Source: Planotetraspora phitsanulokensis (GTDB lineage Bacteria; Actinomycetota; Actinomycetes; Streptosporangiales; Streptosporangiaceae). From it: DNA of 64,000 nt. The notes beneath the pieces are model-generated. The model did no database searches, was not told where the DNA came from, and saw only the letters and a program-made list of their open reading frames with translations. Of this stretch, positions 7,168-16,749 are shown in pieces. The stretch is taken from positions 1 to 64,000 of the forward strand of contig NZ_BOOP01000045.1 of NCBI RefSeq assembly GCF_016863295.1. Reading direction: 5' to 3'. The translations under genes were made by a program, and so were the position numbers. The first letter of the stretch is position 1. Each line of letters begins with the position of its first letter.

Positions 7168-8423
7168 GCCGCCACCGATTCCGCGAGCGGCAGCCGTACG
7201 AGCACCTGGAAGCCCGGCCCGTCGGCACGGGGGCCCATGGTCGCCGAGCCGCCCAGGGCGCTCGCCCGCTCCTGGATGCCGATCAGGCCGTTCCCCCCGG
7301 AGGGGTAGGACGTCCCGGAGCCGCGGCCGTCGTCGGTGATGCTGATCATGAGTGTGTCGTCCTGCCAGATGAGCCGGATGTCGGCACGGGTGGCGCCGGC
7401 ATGCTTGACGATGTTCGTGAGGGCTTCCTGCGCCACCCGGTAGGCGGCGACCTCGATGTCGGGGAGCAACGGCCTGGCCTCACCCGACGAGGAGAAGACC
7501 ACGTCGAGCCCGGTGCCGGCGACCTGGTCGGACAGCCCGGCCAGATCGTCGAGGGTCGGCTGCGGCGCTCGCGGGCCCGTGTCCTCCTTGAGCACGCTCA
7601 GCATGCGGCGGAGCTGGACCATGGCGTCCCGTCCCGCGGAGGCGATCGCGTCGAACGCGGCCTCGGCCCGGGCGGGGTTGCTCCTGACCACGACGGGACC
7701 CGCCTCGGCCTGCACCACCATGAGGCTGACCGCGTGGGCGAGGATGTCGTGCATGTCCCGGGCGATCCGGGCCCGTTCGCGCTCGGCGGCCCGTTCGGCC
7801 TCAGCCTGGCGTTCGTGTTCCAGTTGGACGGCCCGTTCCTCCAGCGCCGCGGCGTACGCGCGGGAGGTGGCGGAGGCGCGGCCGACGGCGTACGCGGCGA
7901 CGAACAGAACGATGCCGCGTAGCGCCGTGTCCGAGGAGCCGACCAGAAGCAGGCCGCCGCCGAGGGTGACGACCAGGATGACCACGCGGCGCAGGGGCGG
8001 CGAGTAGGCGGCGACGGTGTAGAGCGCGATGAGCCCGCCGTACCAGATCGGCTGCGCGGCGACCTGGTCCGCGAGGTCGTAGAGGGAGGTCGCGATGACG
8101 CTGGCGAGCAGCACGGTCACCGGCGCCCGGCGTCTCCACACGATCGGCACGGCTGAGGCGACCACGACCGCGTATCCCCACCAGTCCCATGGTCCGCCGG
8201 AGGGATTCGAGCGGGACAGGAGCGGCCACATCTGCACGACCAGCACCAGTACGGCGAGCACCGTGTCCAGCCACAGGACGGGGAGGGACTTCCACCGGCT
8301 GTGTGCCGGGGCGAGAAACGGCAAAGCGGACACGAGGCTCAATCTTGCCTGACCATTCAGTACGGCGAAGCCGGGAACGCCGATCGGCGGCCCGGGTGGG
8401 CCCGCCGATCGGTGTCGTGTCAC
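7164..8423 (-). CDS. two-component sensor histidine kinase (HisKA_3 type)
   Basis: The 419-residue product begins with about five membrane segments, then a coiled coil rich in Glu/Arg and the dimerisation box RARIARDMHDILAHAVSLMV with the phosphorylated His near residue 225. The C-terminal ATPase has REALTNIVKHA-like (EALTNIVKHAG) N-box and GNGLIGIQERA G-box. It starts at GTG 8423, overlapping the stop of the upstream membrane protein gene (GTGA); an internal GTG near 8338 cannot be excluded. It is the middle gene of a membrane protein/kinase/regulator operon. Confidence 0.95.
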   Translation of the reverse strand: MTRHRSAGPPGPPIGVPGFAVLNGQARLSLVSALPFLAPAHSRWKSLPVLWLDTVLAVLVLVVQMWPLLSRSNPSGGPWDWWGYAVVVASAVPIVWRRRAPVTVLLASVIATSLYDLADQVAAQPIWYGGLIALYTVAAYSPPLRRVVILVVTLGGGLLLVGSSDTALRGIVLFVAAYAVGRASATSRAYAAALEERAVQLEHERQAEAERAAERERARIARDMHDILAHAVSLMVVQAEAGPVVVRSNPARAEAAFDAIASAGRDAMVQLRRMLSVLKEDTGPRAPQPTLDDLAGLSDQVAGTGLDVVFSSSGEARPLLPDIEVAAYRVAQEALTNIVKHAGATRADIRLIWQDDTLMISITDDGRGSGTSYPSGGNGLIGIQERASALGGSATMGPRADGPGFQVLVRLPLAESVAA

Positions 8424-9004
8424 GCGGCGACGGGAACGGGCTCGGCGGCACGGGAGGCCAGACCGGCGAGCGGGATGAAGGAGATGAGCAGGAAGAGGGC
8501 CCCGAGCGGCATGAGGTCCTTGTCGAGGTTCGGCACGACGCAGTCGAGCAGGACCAGGACGGGCGTCCAGGCCTTGACGCGACGCTGGACGGCGAGCTGG
8601 GCGACGATCGCGAACTGGCCGATGAAGAAGAAGAGCGGAACGACGGTGTAGACCGCGAACAGGACGCCGGGGACAGCCTGGATCCGTTCGAAATGGACGC
8701 CCATGGCGGCGTGGTCGGCCGAGAGGAAGCCGACCACCATGTCGATGACGAACTGTGCGATGAGCGACAGGATGCCGATGATCCCGATCGTGGCGCTCAC
8801 TGTGGACAACGTGTTCCGTCCAGCCATCCGGCGCATCTGCACGAAGGTCACGACGAACATGGCCAGGGCGCCCAGGAAGGCGAGGTGGCCGATGGTCCAG
8901 GCGAGGCCGGGACCTCTCTCTCCGTCGAACCCGTCAAGGATCCGGATCACTCCGTAGGCCATGGTGAGCAGGGGGGCTGCGACGAACGCGATGCGGGGGT
9001 TCAT
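8420..9004 (-). CDS. unknown multi-pass membrane protein
   Basis: The 194-residue product has about six hydrophobic segments (for example FVAAPLLTMAYGV, WTIGHLAFLGALAMFVVTFV, IGIIGILSLIAQFVIDMVVG, and VLFAVYTVVPLFFFIGQFAI) and no recognised catalytic motif. The ATG at 9004 has an excellent GAGGAG site 7 bases upstream, better than the upstream start at 9067. Because it leads an operon with a kinase and regulator and overlaps the kinase start, it may be an accessory sensor or the target of the system. The family is unknown to me. Confidence 0.85.
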   Translation of the reverse strand: MNPRIAFVAAPLLTMAYGVIRILDGFDGERGPGLAWTIGHLAFLGALAMFVVTFVQMRRMAGRNTLSTVSATIGIIGILSLIAQFVIDMVVGFLSADHAAMGVHFERIQAVPGVLFAVYTVVPLFFFIGQFAIVAQLAVQRRVKAWTPVLVLLDCVVPNLDKDLMPLGALFLLISFIPLAGLASRAAEPVPVAA

Positions 9005-9178
9005 TGGGTGTCTCCTCAGCGGTTTCGGTAACACCTCAATGGTGGATTTCTCCTGCTCGGAGGACATCGCCGAAGAGAGCCATCTCGCCGCTCCCTCTCA
9101 GGAGGGGGTTCATCCCCCACACCGGCGAGGTCCCCGTGAAGCGGAGGCCGCACCAGGTCACGCGAAGGGCCGGACAAA

Positions 9179-9214
9179 AAGGAGGGCGGGCGTCGCGAGA
9201 CGCCCGCCCTCCTT
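9179..9214 (-). terminator. strong intrinsic terminator of the PBP gene
   Basis: A 16-bp perfect GC-rich stem (9179-9194 with 9199-9214) closes a 4-base loop. On the minus strand it is followed by a T-run (A5 at 9176-9180 on the plus strand). It lies 15 bases past the stop of the leftward penicillin-binding protein gene. Confidence 0.9.
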
Positions 9215-9229
9215 CACTGCTTCGTCGTG

Positions 9230-11476
9230 TCAGCGCCCGAGGGTGCCTTTGGTCCCCTTGGGGCCGCCGATCGGCTGACCGCCGTTGGGGCCGCCGGGAT
9301 CGCCGATGGGACCGCCCGGCGTCGTCCCGGGGTCGTTCTGGCCCTGGCCGTTGTCCGTCGGCTCCTCGTTGTGGGGGGCGCAGCCGGCGCCACAGCCGCC
9401 GAAGCGTGCGGTGTTCACCGGGGTGAAGTCCGTTGCCGGGATGCCCTTCAGGGCATCGATCATGGTGTACTTCCAGATCCGGCCGGAGATGTCCGCACCG
9501 AACACCGAGCCGTACGTGGTGCCGCCGATGGTCACGTTGTTCAGCTTGTGCTTGACCGCGCCGCGGGGGTCGCCCAGGCTCACCGCGCCGGCCAGGTCGG
9601 GGGTGAACCCGGCGAACCACGCGGAGGAGGAGTCGTCACTGGTGCCGGTCTTGCCCGCCGCGTCGCGGCCGATGCCTCCGACGGCGCTCATGGTGCCCGA
9701 CGGGCCGAAGACTCCCGTCAGGATGTGCGCGGCGGCGTCGGCGACCTCCGGATCCAGCGCCCGCTTGCAATTCGGCTTGTACGTCGTGGTCTTGCCGTTG
9801 CGGTCGGTTATCGAGGTGATGGCCTGGGGCGGGCAGTACATGCCCCGCGCGCCGATGGCGGCGTACGCGGAGGCGACGGTCACCGGGTCCATCTCGTTGA
9901 TGCCGAGCGTGAAGCCCTCGAACTCCTGCAGCGCTTGTCCGTCGGCGCGCTTGATGCCCAGCGACTTGGCCGTCTTGACCACGTTGCACAGGCCGACCTT
10001 CTGCTCCAGCGACACGAAGAAGGTGTTGACCGACTCCCAGGTGCCGGTCTGCAGGGTCTTGAACCCGCCCGATCCCTCGTCGTTGGTGACGGTGTGGCTC
10101 GGGTCGCCGATGCTCTGGCCCTTGCAGTTCTTGAAAGCGGCATAGCCGGGCGCCGTGTAACCCGCGGGGCTCTGGATGCCGTCATTGAGCTTCCAGCCCT
10201 CCTTGAGGGCGGTGAGCAGAGTGAACACCTTGAAGGTCGACCCGGCCTGGAAGCCCGTGCCGCCGCCGTGGGCGACGTTGGCCACCACGTTGTAGGAGAT
10301 CTGCTTCTTGCGCTTGTTGGTGCCGTACTTCCTGCTGGCCGCCATGGCCTTGATCTCGCCGGTGCCCGGCACGACCAGGGCTTCGGACGCGACCGGGTTG
10401 TCGGTGGCGTAGACGCGGTCCTTGATGGCCTTGTCCGCTGCGGCCTGCATCTTCGGGTCGAGTGTGGTCTTGATGGTCAGGCCGCCGCGCTTGAGGAACT
10501 GGTCGCGGGCGTCGGCCGTCTTGCCGAAGGCGCTGAACGCGGGGTTGGTGAGGATGTCGGCGCGCACGTACATGCAGAAGTAGGGGTACTTGCTGGACTC
10601 GCACCCGCCGGGGAGCGGAGTGTCCTTGTATCCCAGCGGCTTCTTCTTGGCCGCGGCTGCCTGCTCCGGGGTGATCTTCTTGAGCTCCGCCATCCGGTCG
10701 AGCACGGTGTTGCGCCGCGCCCGCAGCCGGTCCTGGCTCTTCTTCCCGGCTGAGGGGTCGGTGCTGTTGGGCTGCTGTACGGCTCCCGCCAGCGTCGCCG
10801 CCTGGGTCAGGTTCAGCCGGGACGCCGACACCCCGAAGAACCGCTTCGCCGCGGCCTCGATCCCGTTGGCCCCAGCGCCGAAGTAGGCGATGTTCAGGTA
10901 CTTCTCCAGGATCTGGTCCTTGGAGTACTTCCGCTCCAGGCCCATCGCGTACCGGAGCTCGGCGAGCTTGCGCCCGTAGCTCGGCTGCAGGGCCTGCTCC
11001 TGCTCCTCCTTGGTCGTGGCCTTGTTGAGCAGCACCTGCTTGACGTACTGCTGGGTGATGCTGGAGCCCCCCTGGCTCACCCCACCCGCGATCACGTTCT
11101 TGGACAGCGCGCGGACCGTGCCCTCGATGTCGATCGGCCCGTGCTCGTAGAAGCGGTAGTCCTCGATCGAGATGATCGCCGTCTTCATCACGTCGGCAAC
11201 GTGGTCGAGCGAGACGCTCACCCGGTACTGGTCGTAGAACTGGGCGATCTGGTGACCGTTGGCGTCCACCACGGTCGACTTCTCCGGCAGCGGGGGTTCG
11301 ACGAGGTCGGCCGGATTGATGTCCAGGTCGTTCGACGCGGTCACGATCCCGACGCCGATGCCGCCCACCGCCGGCAACGAGATCCCCGCCACGAGGGCGC
11401 CCCCGGCGACCCCGAGTGCCAGGAGCAGCGCGACCCCTCGACCTACCTCTGTCCGAAATATCCCCCGTGTTGGCAT
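9230..11476 (-). CDS. class A penicillin-binding protein (bifunctional)
   Basis: The 748-residue product has a short cytoplasmic start, one membrane anchor (about 11-35), then a GT51 glycosyltransferase domain (SIEDYRFYEHGPID, GGSSITQQYVKQ) and a transpeptidase domain. Ser413-x-x-Lys416 lies in GSTFK, followed by an SVN motif (ESVNTFF) and KTG in AAGKTGTSDDS. It polymerises and cross-links peptidoglycan outside the membrane. The last 45 residues are a Pro/Gly/Asn-rich tail. No PASTA domain is seen. It is a single gene with its own terminator. Confidence 0.96.
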   Translation of the reverse strand: MPTRGIFRTEVGRGVALLLALGVAGGALVAGISLPAVGGIGVGIVTASNDLDINPADLVEPPLPEKSTVVDANGHQIAQFYDQYRVSVSLDHVADVMKTAIISIEDYRFYEHGPIDIEGTVRALSKNVIAGGVSQGGSSITQQYVKQVLLNKATTKEEQEQALQPSYGRKLAELRYAMGLERKYSKDQILEKYLNIAYFGAGANGIEAAAKRFFGVSASRLNLTQAATLAGAVQQPNSTDPSAGKKSQDRLRARRNTVLDRMAELKKITPEQAAAAKKKPLGYKDTPLPGGCESSKYPYFCMYVRADILTNPAFSAFGKTADARDQFLKRGGLTIKTTLDPKMQAAADKAIKDRVYATDNPVASEALVVPGTGEIKAMAASRKYGTNKRKKQISYNVVANVAHGGGTGFQAGSTFKVFTLLTALKEGWKLNDGIQSPAGYTAPGYAAFKNCKGQSIGDPSHTVTNDEGSGGFKTLQTGTWESVNTFFVSLEQKVGLCNVVKTAKSLGIKRADGQALQEFEGFTLGINEMDPVTVASAYAAIGARGMYCPPQAITSITDRNGKTTTYKPNCKRALDPEVADAAAHILTGVFGPSGTMSAVGGIGRDAAGKTGTSDDSSSAWFAGFTPDLAGAVSLGDPRGAVKHKLNNVTIGGTTYGSVFGADISGRIWKYTMIDALKGIPATDFTPVNTARFGGCGAGCAPHNEEPTDNGQGQNDPGTTPGGPIGDPGGPNGGQPIGGPKGTKGTLGR

Positions 11477-11697
11477 ACACGCCAGGTTATTAGCCCCAAG
11501 TGACTCGTGTGGCTGTCATGGAACGGAAAAGCAGATCTGATACGGCGACACGGAGATCGGTTTTCCGGACCGCGACTGGTCACTCGTCCGATACCGGGCG
11601 GGACGGTCGCCTCCGTAGCTTTCCTGTCCTGAGCACCTCGCTGACATGGACGGACGGGATGGCCGTGACGGAGTCGCGGGGCGGGCCCGGCGGCCGG

Positions 11698-12501
11698 TCA
11701 GTCCACGGCCGAGTTCACTCCCTCGTCCGCCGCGAGGATGCTCAGCAGGGACAGAGCCTCCTCGGCGGCGCCGCCGGGGTCGGCGTGGCAGACGAAGAGC
11801 AGCACGCCCGGACTGCTCTGGACGCACAGCGTGTCATGCCGGAGGTCCACGTCGCCGATCTCGTGATGGCGCATGTGTTTGTACTCGTCCACCTGCACAT
11901 CGTGGTTCGACCACATCCGGCGGAACTCCCTGCTCTCCGAGGAGAGTTCGTCCACCAGTTCACGCAGGGCGGGCGCGTCTTCGTCCTCCTCGGCCGCGGC
12001 ACGCAGGTGGGCCACCTTCGAGCGGGCCTCGCGCTCCCAGTCGGGGAAGAACTCGCGGGCACCGGGAGCGAGGAACGCGTGGCGCATCAGGTTGTCGGTG
12101 TGATCCATGCCCTTGAACAGCACGCGGGCCATGCTGTTGGCGGCCAGGACGTCCAACTGGTGGTTCACCGCGAAAACCGGCGCGTGATACCAGTTCTCCA
12201 CGGTCTTCTGCAGTTTCTGGGAGATCTGAACCTGCCCCGCCGGGTGCGCGACGCGGTACAGGTGGTCGACGCGGTCGGTGTCGAGGTTGTAGACGTGTGC
12301 CAGGGCGTTCAGCACGTCATCGGGCGGGTGGGATTCCAGCCCCTGCTCCAGCCGGGCGTAGTAGGCCGGATCGAGGCCTGCCATGAGGGCCACCTCTTCG
12401 CGCCCCAGTCCCGGCATGTGCCGGTGGCCGTGTCGCCGCCTCAGTGCGTCCAGCGGCGCGGTGTTGCGGAGGGCGCGAAGCAAGTCAGCAAGTACTTCCA
12501 C
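11698..12501 (-). CDS. XRE-family regulator with MmyB-like ligand domain
   Basis: The 267-residue product starts with a helix-turn-helix (MPGLGREEVALMAGLDPAYY, then ARLEQG) and continues with the MmyB-like sensor domain (VFAVNHQLDVLAANSMARVLF; then WEREARSKVAHLRAAA; REFRRMWSNHDV). MmyB-like domains resemble PAS folds and may bind fatty acids or other hydrophobic ligands. No dedicated target is adjacent: the neighbours are a PBP and a beta-lactamase-like gene, so control of either is only a guess. A second regulator of this class lies at 18611-19495. Confidence 0.93.
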   Translation of the reverse strand: MEVLADLLRALRNTAPLDALRRRHGHRHMPGLGREEVALMAGLDPAYYARLEQGLESHPPDDVLNALAHVYNLDTDRVDHLYRVAHPAGQVQISQKLQKTVENWYHAPVFAVNHQLDVLAANSMARVLFKGMDHTDNLMRHAFLAPGAREFFPDWEREARSKVAHLRAAAEEDEDAPALRELVDELSSESREFRRMWSNHDVQVDEYKHMRHHEIGDVDLRHDTLCVQSSPGVLLFVCHADPGGAAEEALSLLSILAADEGVNSAVD

Positions 12502-12634
12502 TCCGTCACGTTATGACCTGATAATCCTATTTACTATGGGTGTGTTACACCTAGGACTCAAGATTCGCCTGATGTCGGCGGGCGATCGAGCCGCAGGTGG
12601 CGGCCGGACCGCCCCGGTGTGACGATCTCTCCGG

Positions 12635-13864
12635 TCAGTCGACGAGCGCCTGATAGACCAATTGTCGCAACTGTGGCCGAATCGGGTGGGCGTTCGAGGG
12701 AGTGAGCTGGGTGAGGAAGACGACCGTCACCTGCTCCGCCGGGTCCACCCAGAACGTCGTGCTCGCCGCGCCGCCCCAGTTGTACTCGCCCTCGGAGGCC
12801 AGGGCCTTGTGCCGCACGGCGTCCTGCACCACCGCGAAGCCGAGTCCGAAGCCGACGCCGGCATAGGTGACCTCGGCGAACACCGGTCGGCCGAACTCCT
12901 CGAGGTCGGCGCCGCCGGGCAGGTGGTTGCGGGTCATGTACGCGACCGTGCGCGGGCTGAGGAGTCGCACGCCGTCCAGTTCGCCGCCGCGCAGCAACAT
13001 CTGGGTGAACCGGTGATAGTCGCCGGCGCTGGAGATCAACCCGCCGCCGCCCGACAGCGCCTTGGGCTGCCTGAAGGCGGTGTCGCCCATGTCGAGGAGG
13101 GCCGCCCGCCCGTTCGGGCCGGCCGTGTAGAGCGAGGCCATCCGGTCGGCCTTCTCGGCGGGGATGGAGAATCCGGTGTCGGTCATCGCCAGCGGGTCGA
13201 AGATCCGCTCGGCGAGGAACCGGTCCAGCGACTGCCCCGACACCACCTCGACCACCCGGCCGAGCACGTCGGTGGCGACGGAGTAGTTCCACTGCGTGCC
13301 GGGCTCGAAGAGCAGGGGCAGGCCCGCCCACCGGTCCACGACCTCGGCGAGGTCGAGGTCCCGCGGCAGTCCCCGGTTGAAGCCGGCGTTGCGGTAGATC
13401 TCGTCGACGACGCTGACGTGCTGGAAGCCGTAGACCAGGCCGGCGGTGTGGGTGAGGAGGTGCCACAGCCGTATCGGCTCGGTGGCGGGGCGAGTGATCG
13501 GCGTGACCGCCGTGCCCTTCTCGTAGACCCGCATGTCGCCGAAGGAGGGGATGAAGCGGCTGATCGGGTCGGTCAGCTCGAGCGCTCCCTCCTCGTAGAG
13601 CATCATGGCCGCGACCGACGTGATCGGCTTCGACATCGAATAGATCCGGAAGAGGGTGTCGGCCTCGACCGGCGCCCCCGAGGCCATGTCGCGTGTTCCG
13701 TACGTGGACAGGTGCGCGATCTCGCCGCGCCGGGTGACCAGCACGAGCCAGCCGGGCAGCCTTCCGTCGTCGACGTAGGACGCGAAATGCGCGTCGATGC
13801 GGCGCAGGCGGCCGCCGTCGAAGCCGACCTCTTCCGGATCGCAGGTGATCTTCAGCTCGCCCAT
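12635..13864 (-). CDS. class C beta-lactamase-related serine hydrolase
   Basis: The 409-residue product is a member of the beta-lactamase/transpeptidase-like (EstB, PF00144) group. It has Ser76-x-x-Lys79 in IYSMSKP, Tyr194 in NYSVATD, and a C-terminal YNWGGAASTTFW replacing the KTG box, as is usual for esterases of this class. There is no signal peptide, so it is probably a cytoplasmic esterase rather than a true beta-lactamase. A GAGGGAG ribosome site precedes the ATG. Confidence 0.93.
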   Translation of the reverse strand: MGELKITCDPEEVGFDGGRLRRIDAHFASYVDDGRLPGWLVLVTRRGEIAHLSTYGTRDMASGAPVEADTLFRIYSMSKPITSVAAMMLYEEGALELTDPISRFIPSFGDMRVYEKGTAVTPITRPATEPIRLWHLLTHTAGLVYGFQHVSVVDEIYRNAGFNRGLPRDLDLAEVVDRWAGLPLLFEPGTQWNYSVATDVLGRVVEVVSGQSLDRFLAERIFDPLAMTDTGFSIPAEKADRMASLYTAGPNGRAALLDMGDTAFRQPKALSGGGGLISSAGDYHRFTQMLLRGGELDGVRLLSPRTVAYMTRNHLPGGADLEEFGRPVFAEVTYAGVGFGLGFAVVQDAVRHKALASEGEYNWGGAASTTFWVDPAEQVTVVFLTQLTPSNAHPIRPQLRQLVYQALVD

Positions 13865-13976
13865 GCCGCTCCCTCGCAGTCGGAGCCGGAAAATAGAACA
13901 TGATTCTAGTCATCGGAGCCGATTTCCGCGAGAGAGCGATTCGCGGCCTACGTCCGTCGCGACGGATCGCCTGGAG

Positions 13977-15080
13977 TCATGCTGGGAGCTGGACCGCCCC
14001 GGTCCGGGACGCCCGCTCGATCGCTTCGACGAGCCGGTGCCGTTCGAGGGCGTAGTCGAAGCCGGGGACGGTGTCGGTGCCTTCGCGCAGATCCCTGGCG
14101 AGGAACGCGTAGGTCTGCGCCACGTTCTGCGGGAGTGCGGCCAGGGTGCGGGGGACGGGATCGAAGTAGTGACCTGGCACGGCGATCTCGGCGATCACGG
14201 TGTCCGCGCCCCGGCCGCCTTCCAGCTTCAGGTCCGCCGCCTGCAGGTTTCCGTTGACGCCCGGTGCGGTCAGGATGAGGTCGCCCTCGGTGCCGTTGAT
14301 CTCCCAGCGCAGGTTGTCGCCACGCGAGAAGCCGCCCCGGTAGAAGAACGACACGGCCGCGCCGCTGTCCAGCGTCCCCGTGACGGACAGCTGGTCGGCC
14401 GTCGTCACCGGGATCGTGGTCCCCTCGTCCACCACCCGGACCTCCTTGCGGCCGTTGACGAGGTTGGCCGAGACGCCGGCGAAGTCCCCCAGCGCGAAGT
14501 TCACCGCCTCGAGAGCGTGCATCCCCGCCGCGGTCAGGAGCGTCGCCCCGTTGGCGGCGTCGAAGATGTAGGCGTGGGCGCGGTCGGTCTCCGCCCCCCA
14601 GGACAGACCCGACCCGATCAGCGTCGTGCCGAGCACCCGGCCGACGTAGCCGTTCGCGACCAGATCGCGGGCGTAACGGACCACGGGGGAGAAGCGGGCC
14701 TGCAGCCCGATCACCGTGCGCACGCCCGCGGCCCGGGCCCGATCGGTCAGATCGGCCGCCTCACGGAGATCCACGCCCAGCGGCCATTCGCTGTAGACCA
14801 TCTTCCCGGCCTCCAGCGCCGCCGAGACCAGCGCGTGGTGGTGGGTCACCTTCACCGCCACCACGACCAGGTCGACGCCCGGATGGGCGATCAGGTCCCT
14901 GTGGTCGTCGTACGCCGTCGGGACGTCGAACTCCTTGGCGGCGAGCTCGGCGGACTCTCGGCGCGAGGTGCTGATCGCGCGCAGTTCGTAGTCGGAAAGG
15001 GCTTTGAGCGCGGGGATGTGGCTGATCGCCGCCCATCCTTGTGAGCTCGCCCCGATGACGCCGACACCGATCTTCTTCAT
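13977..15080 (-). CDS. Gfo/Idh/MocA-family oxidoreductase
   Basis: The 367-residue product has an N-terminal Rossmann fold (GVGVIGASSQGWAAISHIPA) and the alpha/beta C-terminal domain of Gfo/Idh/MocA proteins. These reduce or oxidise sugars and related compounds with NAD(P). The usual EKP motif appears as SEWPLG, so the catalytic Lys is replaced by Trp; this occurs in part of the family. The start ATG follows GGGAAG. It lies in a leftward series with the hydrolase and the quinone reductase, but gaps above 100 bases suggest separate transcripts. Confidence 0.92.
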   Translation of the reverse strand: MKKIGVGVIGASSQGWAAISHIPALKALSDYELRAISTSRRESAELAAKEFDVPTAYDDHRDLIAHPGVDLVVVAVKVTHHHALVSAALEAGKMVYSEWPLGVDLREAADLTDRARAAGVRTVIGLQARFSPVVRYARDLVANGYVGRVLGTTLIGSGLSWGAETDRAHAYIFDAANGATLLTAAGMHALEAVNFALGDFAGVSANLVNGRKEVRVVDEGTTIPVTTADQLSVTGTLDSGAAVSFFYRGGFSRGDNLRWEINGTEGDLILTAPGVNGNLQAADLKLEGGRGADTVIAEIAVPGHYFDPVPRTLAALPQNVAQTYAFLARDLREGTDTVPGFDYALERHRLVEAIERASRTGAVQLPA

Positions 15081-15215
15081 GTGCTTCCCCCCGTGGTGGA
15101 ACCGGCCGCGGGTGCGGCCCGGGTGTTGTGATGTGTGCTGAAAATGCGGAAACGTGCCGAAACGTGCAGAAGGAACGAGGACGCGCGGGTCCGCCGGTAC
15201 GGCCGGCGGGCGGCC

Positions 15216-16157
15216 TCAGAACTCGATGACCAGCCGGCCCCGGACGCCGCCGGCTTCAAGAAGGCGGTGGGCCTCAGACGCCTGCGCGGGCGGGAAGACG
15301 CCCGCGACCCGCAAGGTCACCGCACCGGCGTCCGCCAGACGTCGCAATTGATCGAGCTTGTCCCAGTTGCCGCGATAGTCCGGGACGTACACGGTGTGAA
15401 AGGTGATGCCGCGCTCGGGTGCGCCGAAAGGTCCGGTGCCGCGCAGAGCGGCGACGCCTCCGCCGTCACGCACCGCTGCCACCACGGACGCCCCGATGAG
15501 CGCGCCGTCGGCCAACCCGTCCACACCCTCGGGTACGGCCCGGCGGATGCGGGCTCCGACGTCGTCGCCCCTCGCCACCACGATGTCCGCGCCCAGAGAC
15601 CGGACGAGGTCCTCGTCGGACGGCGAGGCGTCGGCGACGACGCGTAACCCCGCTGCCTTCGCCAGTTGGACCGTGTAGCCGCCGAACGCCCCTGCGGCAC
15701 CGGTCACCGCGAGAGTCCGTCCAGGCGAGAGGTTCAGCAGGTCGAGCGTCATGCGGGCGGTGAGCCCGTTCATCGGAAGGGTCGCGGCCTCGGCGTGACT
15801 CGTGCCGGCCGGCGCCCTGGTCACCCATGACGCGGGCAGGACCACGTGCTCCGCGTAGGCGCCGCCGCGTGGTCCGGTCGGAATGGCCATCGCCATCACC
15901 CGGTCGCCGATTCGCAGCCCGGTGACGGCGCCTTCCCCGATCGCGTCGACGACTCCCGCGGCGTCCTGGCCGGGGATGTACGGCGGCCGCACGCCGGGGA
16001 GGGGGACGAGGCCCGCGCGCATGAGCGTGTCCGCCGGATTGACCGCCGCGGCGTGCACGCGGATGCGCACCTCCCCCGGTCCCGCGTGCGGTTCGGGAAC
16101 GTCGACGACTCGCAGCACCTCCGGGCCGCCGAACGCGAAGGCTCCCACCGCTTTCAT
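15216..16157 (-). CDS. NADP-dependent quinone oxidoreductase (MDR family)
   Basis: The 313-residue product is a zinc-free medium-chain reductase: AAAVNPADTLMRAG, GQDAAGVVDAIGEG, and the cofactor motif AVTGAAGAFGGYTVQLAK. No zinc-ligand cysteines are present. It would reduce quinones or activated double bonds with NADPH. A GGAGGACGT site precedes the ATG. It follows the SnoaL-like gene by 66 bases, suggesting a TetR-SnoaL-reductase unit. Confidence 0.92.
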   Translation of the reverse strand: MKAVGAFAFGGPEVLRVVDVPEPHAGPGEVRIRVHAAAVNPADTLMRAGLVPLPGVRPPYIPGQDAAGVVDAIGEGAVTGLRIGDRVMAMAIPTGPRGGAYAEHVVLPASWVTRAPAGTSHAEAATLPMNGLTARMTLDLLNLSPGRTLAVTGAAGAFGGYTVQLAKAAGLRVVADASPSDEDLVRSLGADIVVARGDDVGARIRRAVPEGVDGLADGALIGASVVAAVRDGGGVAALRGTGPFGAPERGITFHTVYVPDYRGNWDKLDQLRRLADAGAVTLRVAGVFPPAQASEAHRLLEAGGVRGRLVIEF

Positions 16158-16223
16158 ACGTCCTCCGGCGTCCGGACCCTGGTGCCGTGCCCGAGTCGTG
16201 AAGCGGTTCGCCCGCCCGAGTGC

Positions 16224-16655
16224 TCACACATCGGGGAGGCCTCCTTCGAACGGGTCGATCCGCAGGCGGGTCAACCTCGTGGTGTGGATGCGCCAGCGGC
16301 CGTCGACCCGCCGGTATCGCTCGTGGTAGTGCCCGTAGCCGTGCATTCCCCGTGGGGCGTGGCCGTCGTCGGGGAAGGCGATGTAGTCGTGCATGCTCCA
16401 GATCCCGGTGGCCTCGTCGGGACCGGTGATCTCTATCTCGGGCATGGACCCGCTGTGCACGGACACCGCGTCGCCGAGCCATGCGCGGGTGACGGAGACG
16501 AACTCGTCGAGCGTTCTGACGGTGCCGCCGATGTCGATGCGCGCGTCCGCGGTGAACAACTCGCGGCAGGCGTCCCAGTCCTTGGCGTCGACGTGGCGGA
16601 AATAACGCGCCTTGAGCTGCTTGATCTCTTCGACGTCCCGGAGACGCCGAAGCAT
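16224..16655 (-). CDS. SnoaL-like nuclear-transport-factor-2-fold protein
   Basis: The 143-residue product matches the SnoaL_4 type: EIKQLKARYFRHVDAKDWDA, LFTADARIDIGG, a central HSGSMPEIEITG strand and WRIHTTRLTRLR. Related proteins act as dehydratases, cyclases or hydrolases of aromatic compounds. The ATG at 16655 is preceded by GGAGG at 5 bases, so the upstream TTG at 16667 is rejected. A clearly AT-rich promoter segment (16700-16750) precedes it. Confidence 0.88.
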   Translation of the reverse strand: MLRRLRDVEEIKQLKARYFRHVDAKDWDACRELFTADARIDIGGTVRTLDEFVSVTRAWLGDAVSVHSGSMPEIEITGPDEATGIWSMHDYIAFPDDGHAPRGMHGYGHYHERYRRVDGRWRIHTTRLTRLRIDPFEGGLPDV

Positions 16656-16749
16656 GTCGTCCTCCAATGTCGCTCCTTCGCGGTCACGGCCACGGGGCCG
16701 TCAATTAAAAAATCTTGAATGATCGTTACATAATCAGGGTATGAAAAAC

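Noticed and set aside
9227-10753. Rightward open frame of 508 codons opposite the class A PBP
   Set aside because: The PBP has all its catalytic motifs in the other strand; the frame is a high-GC shadow.
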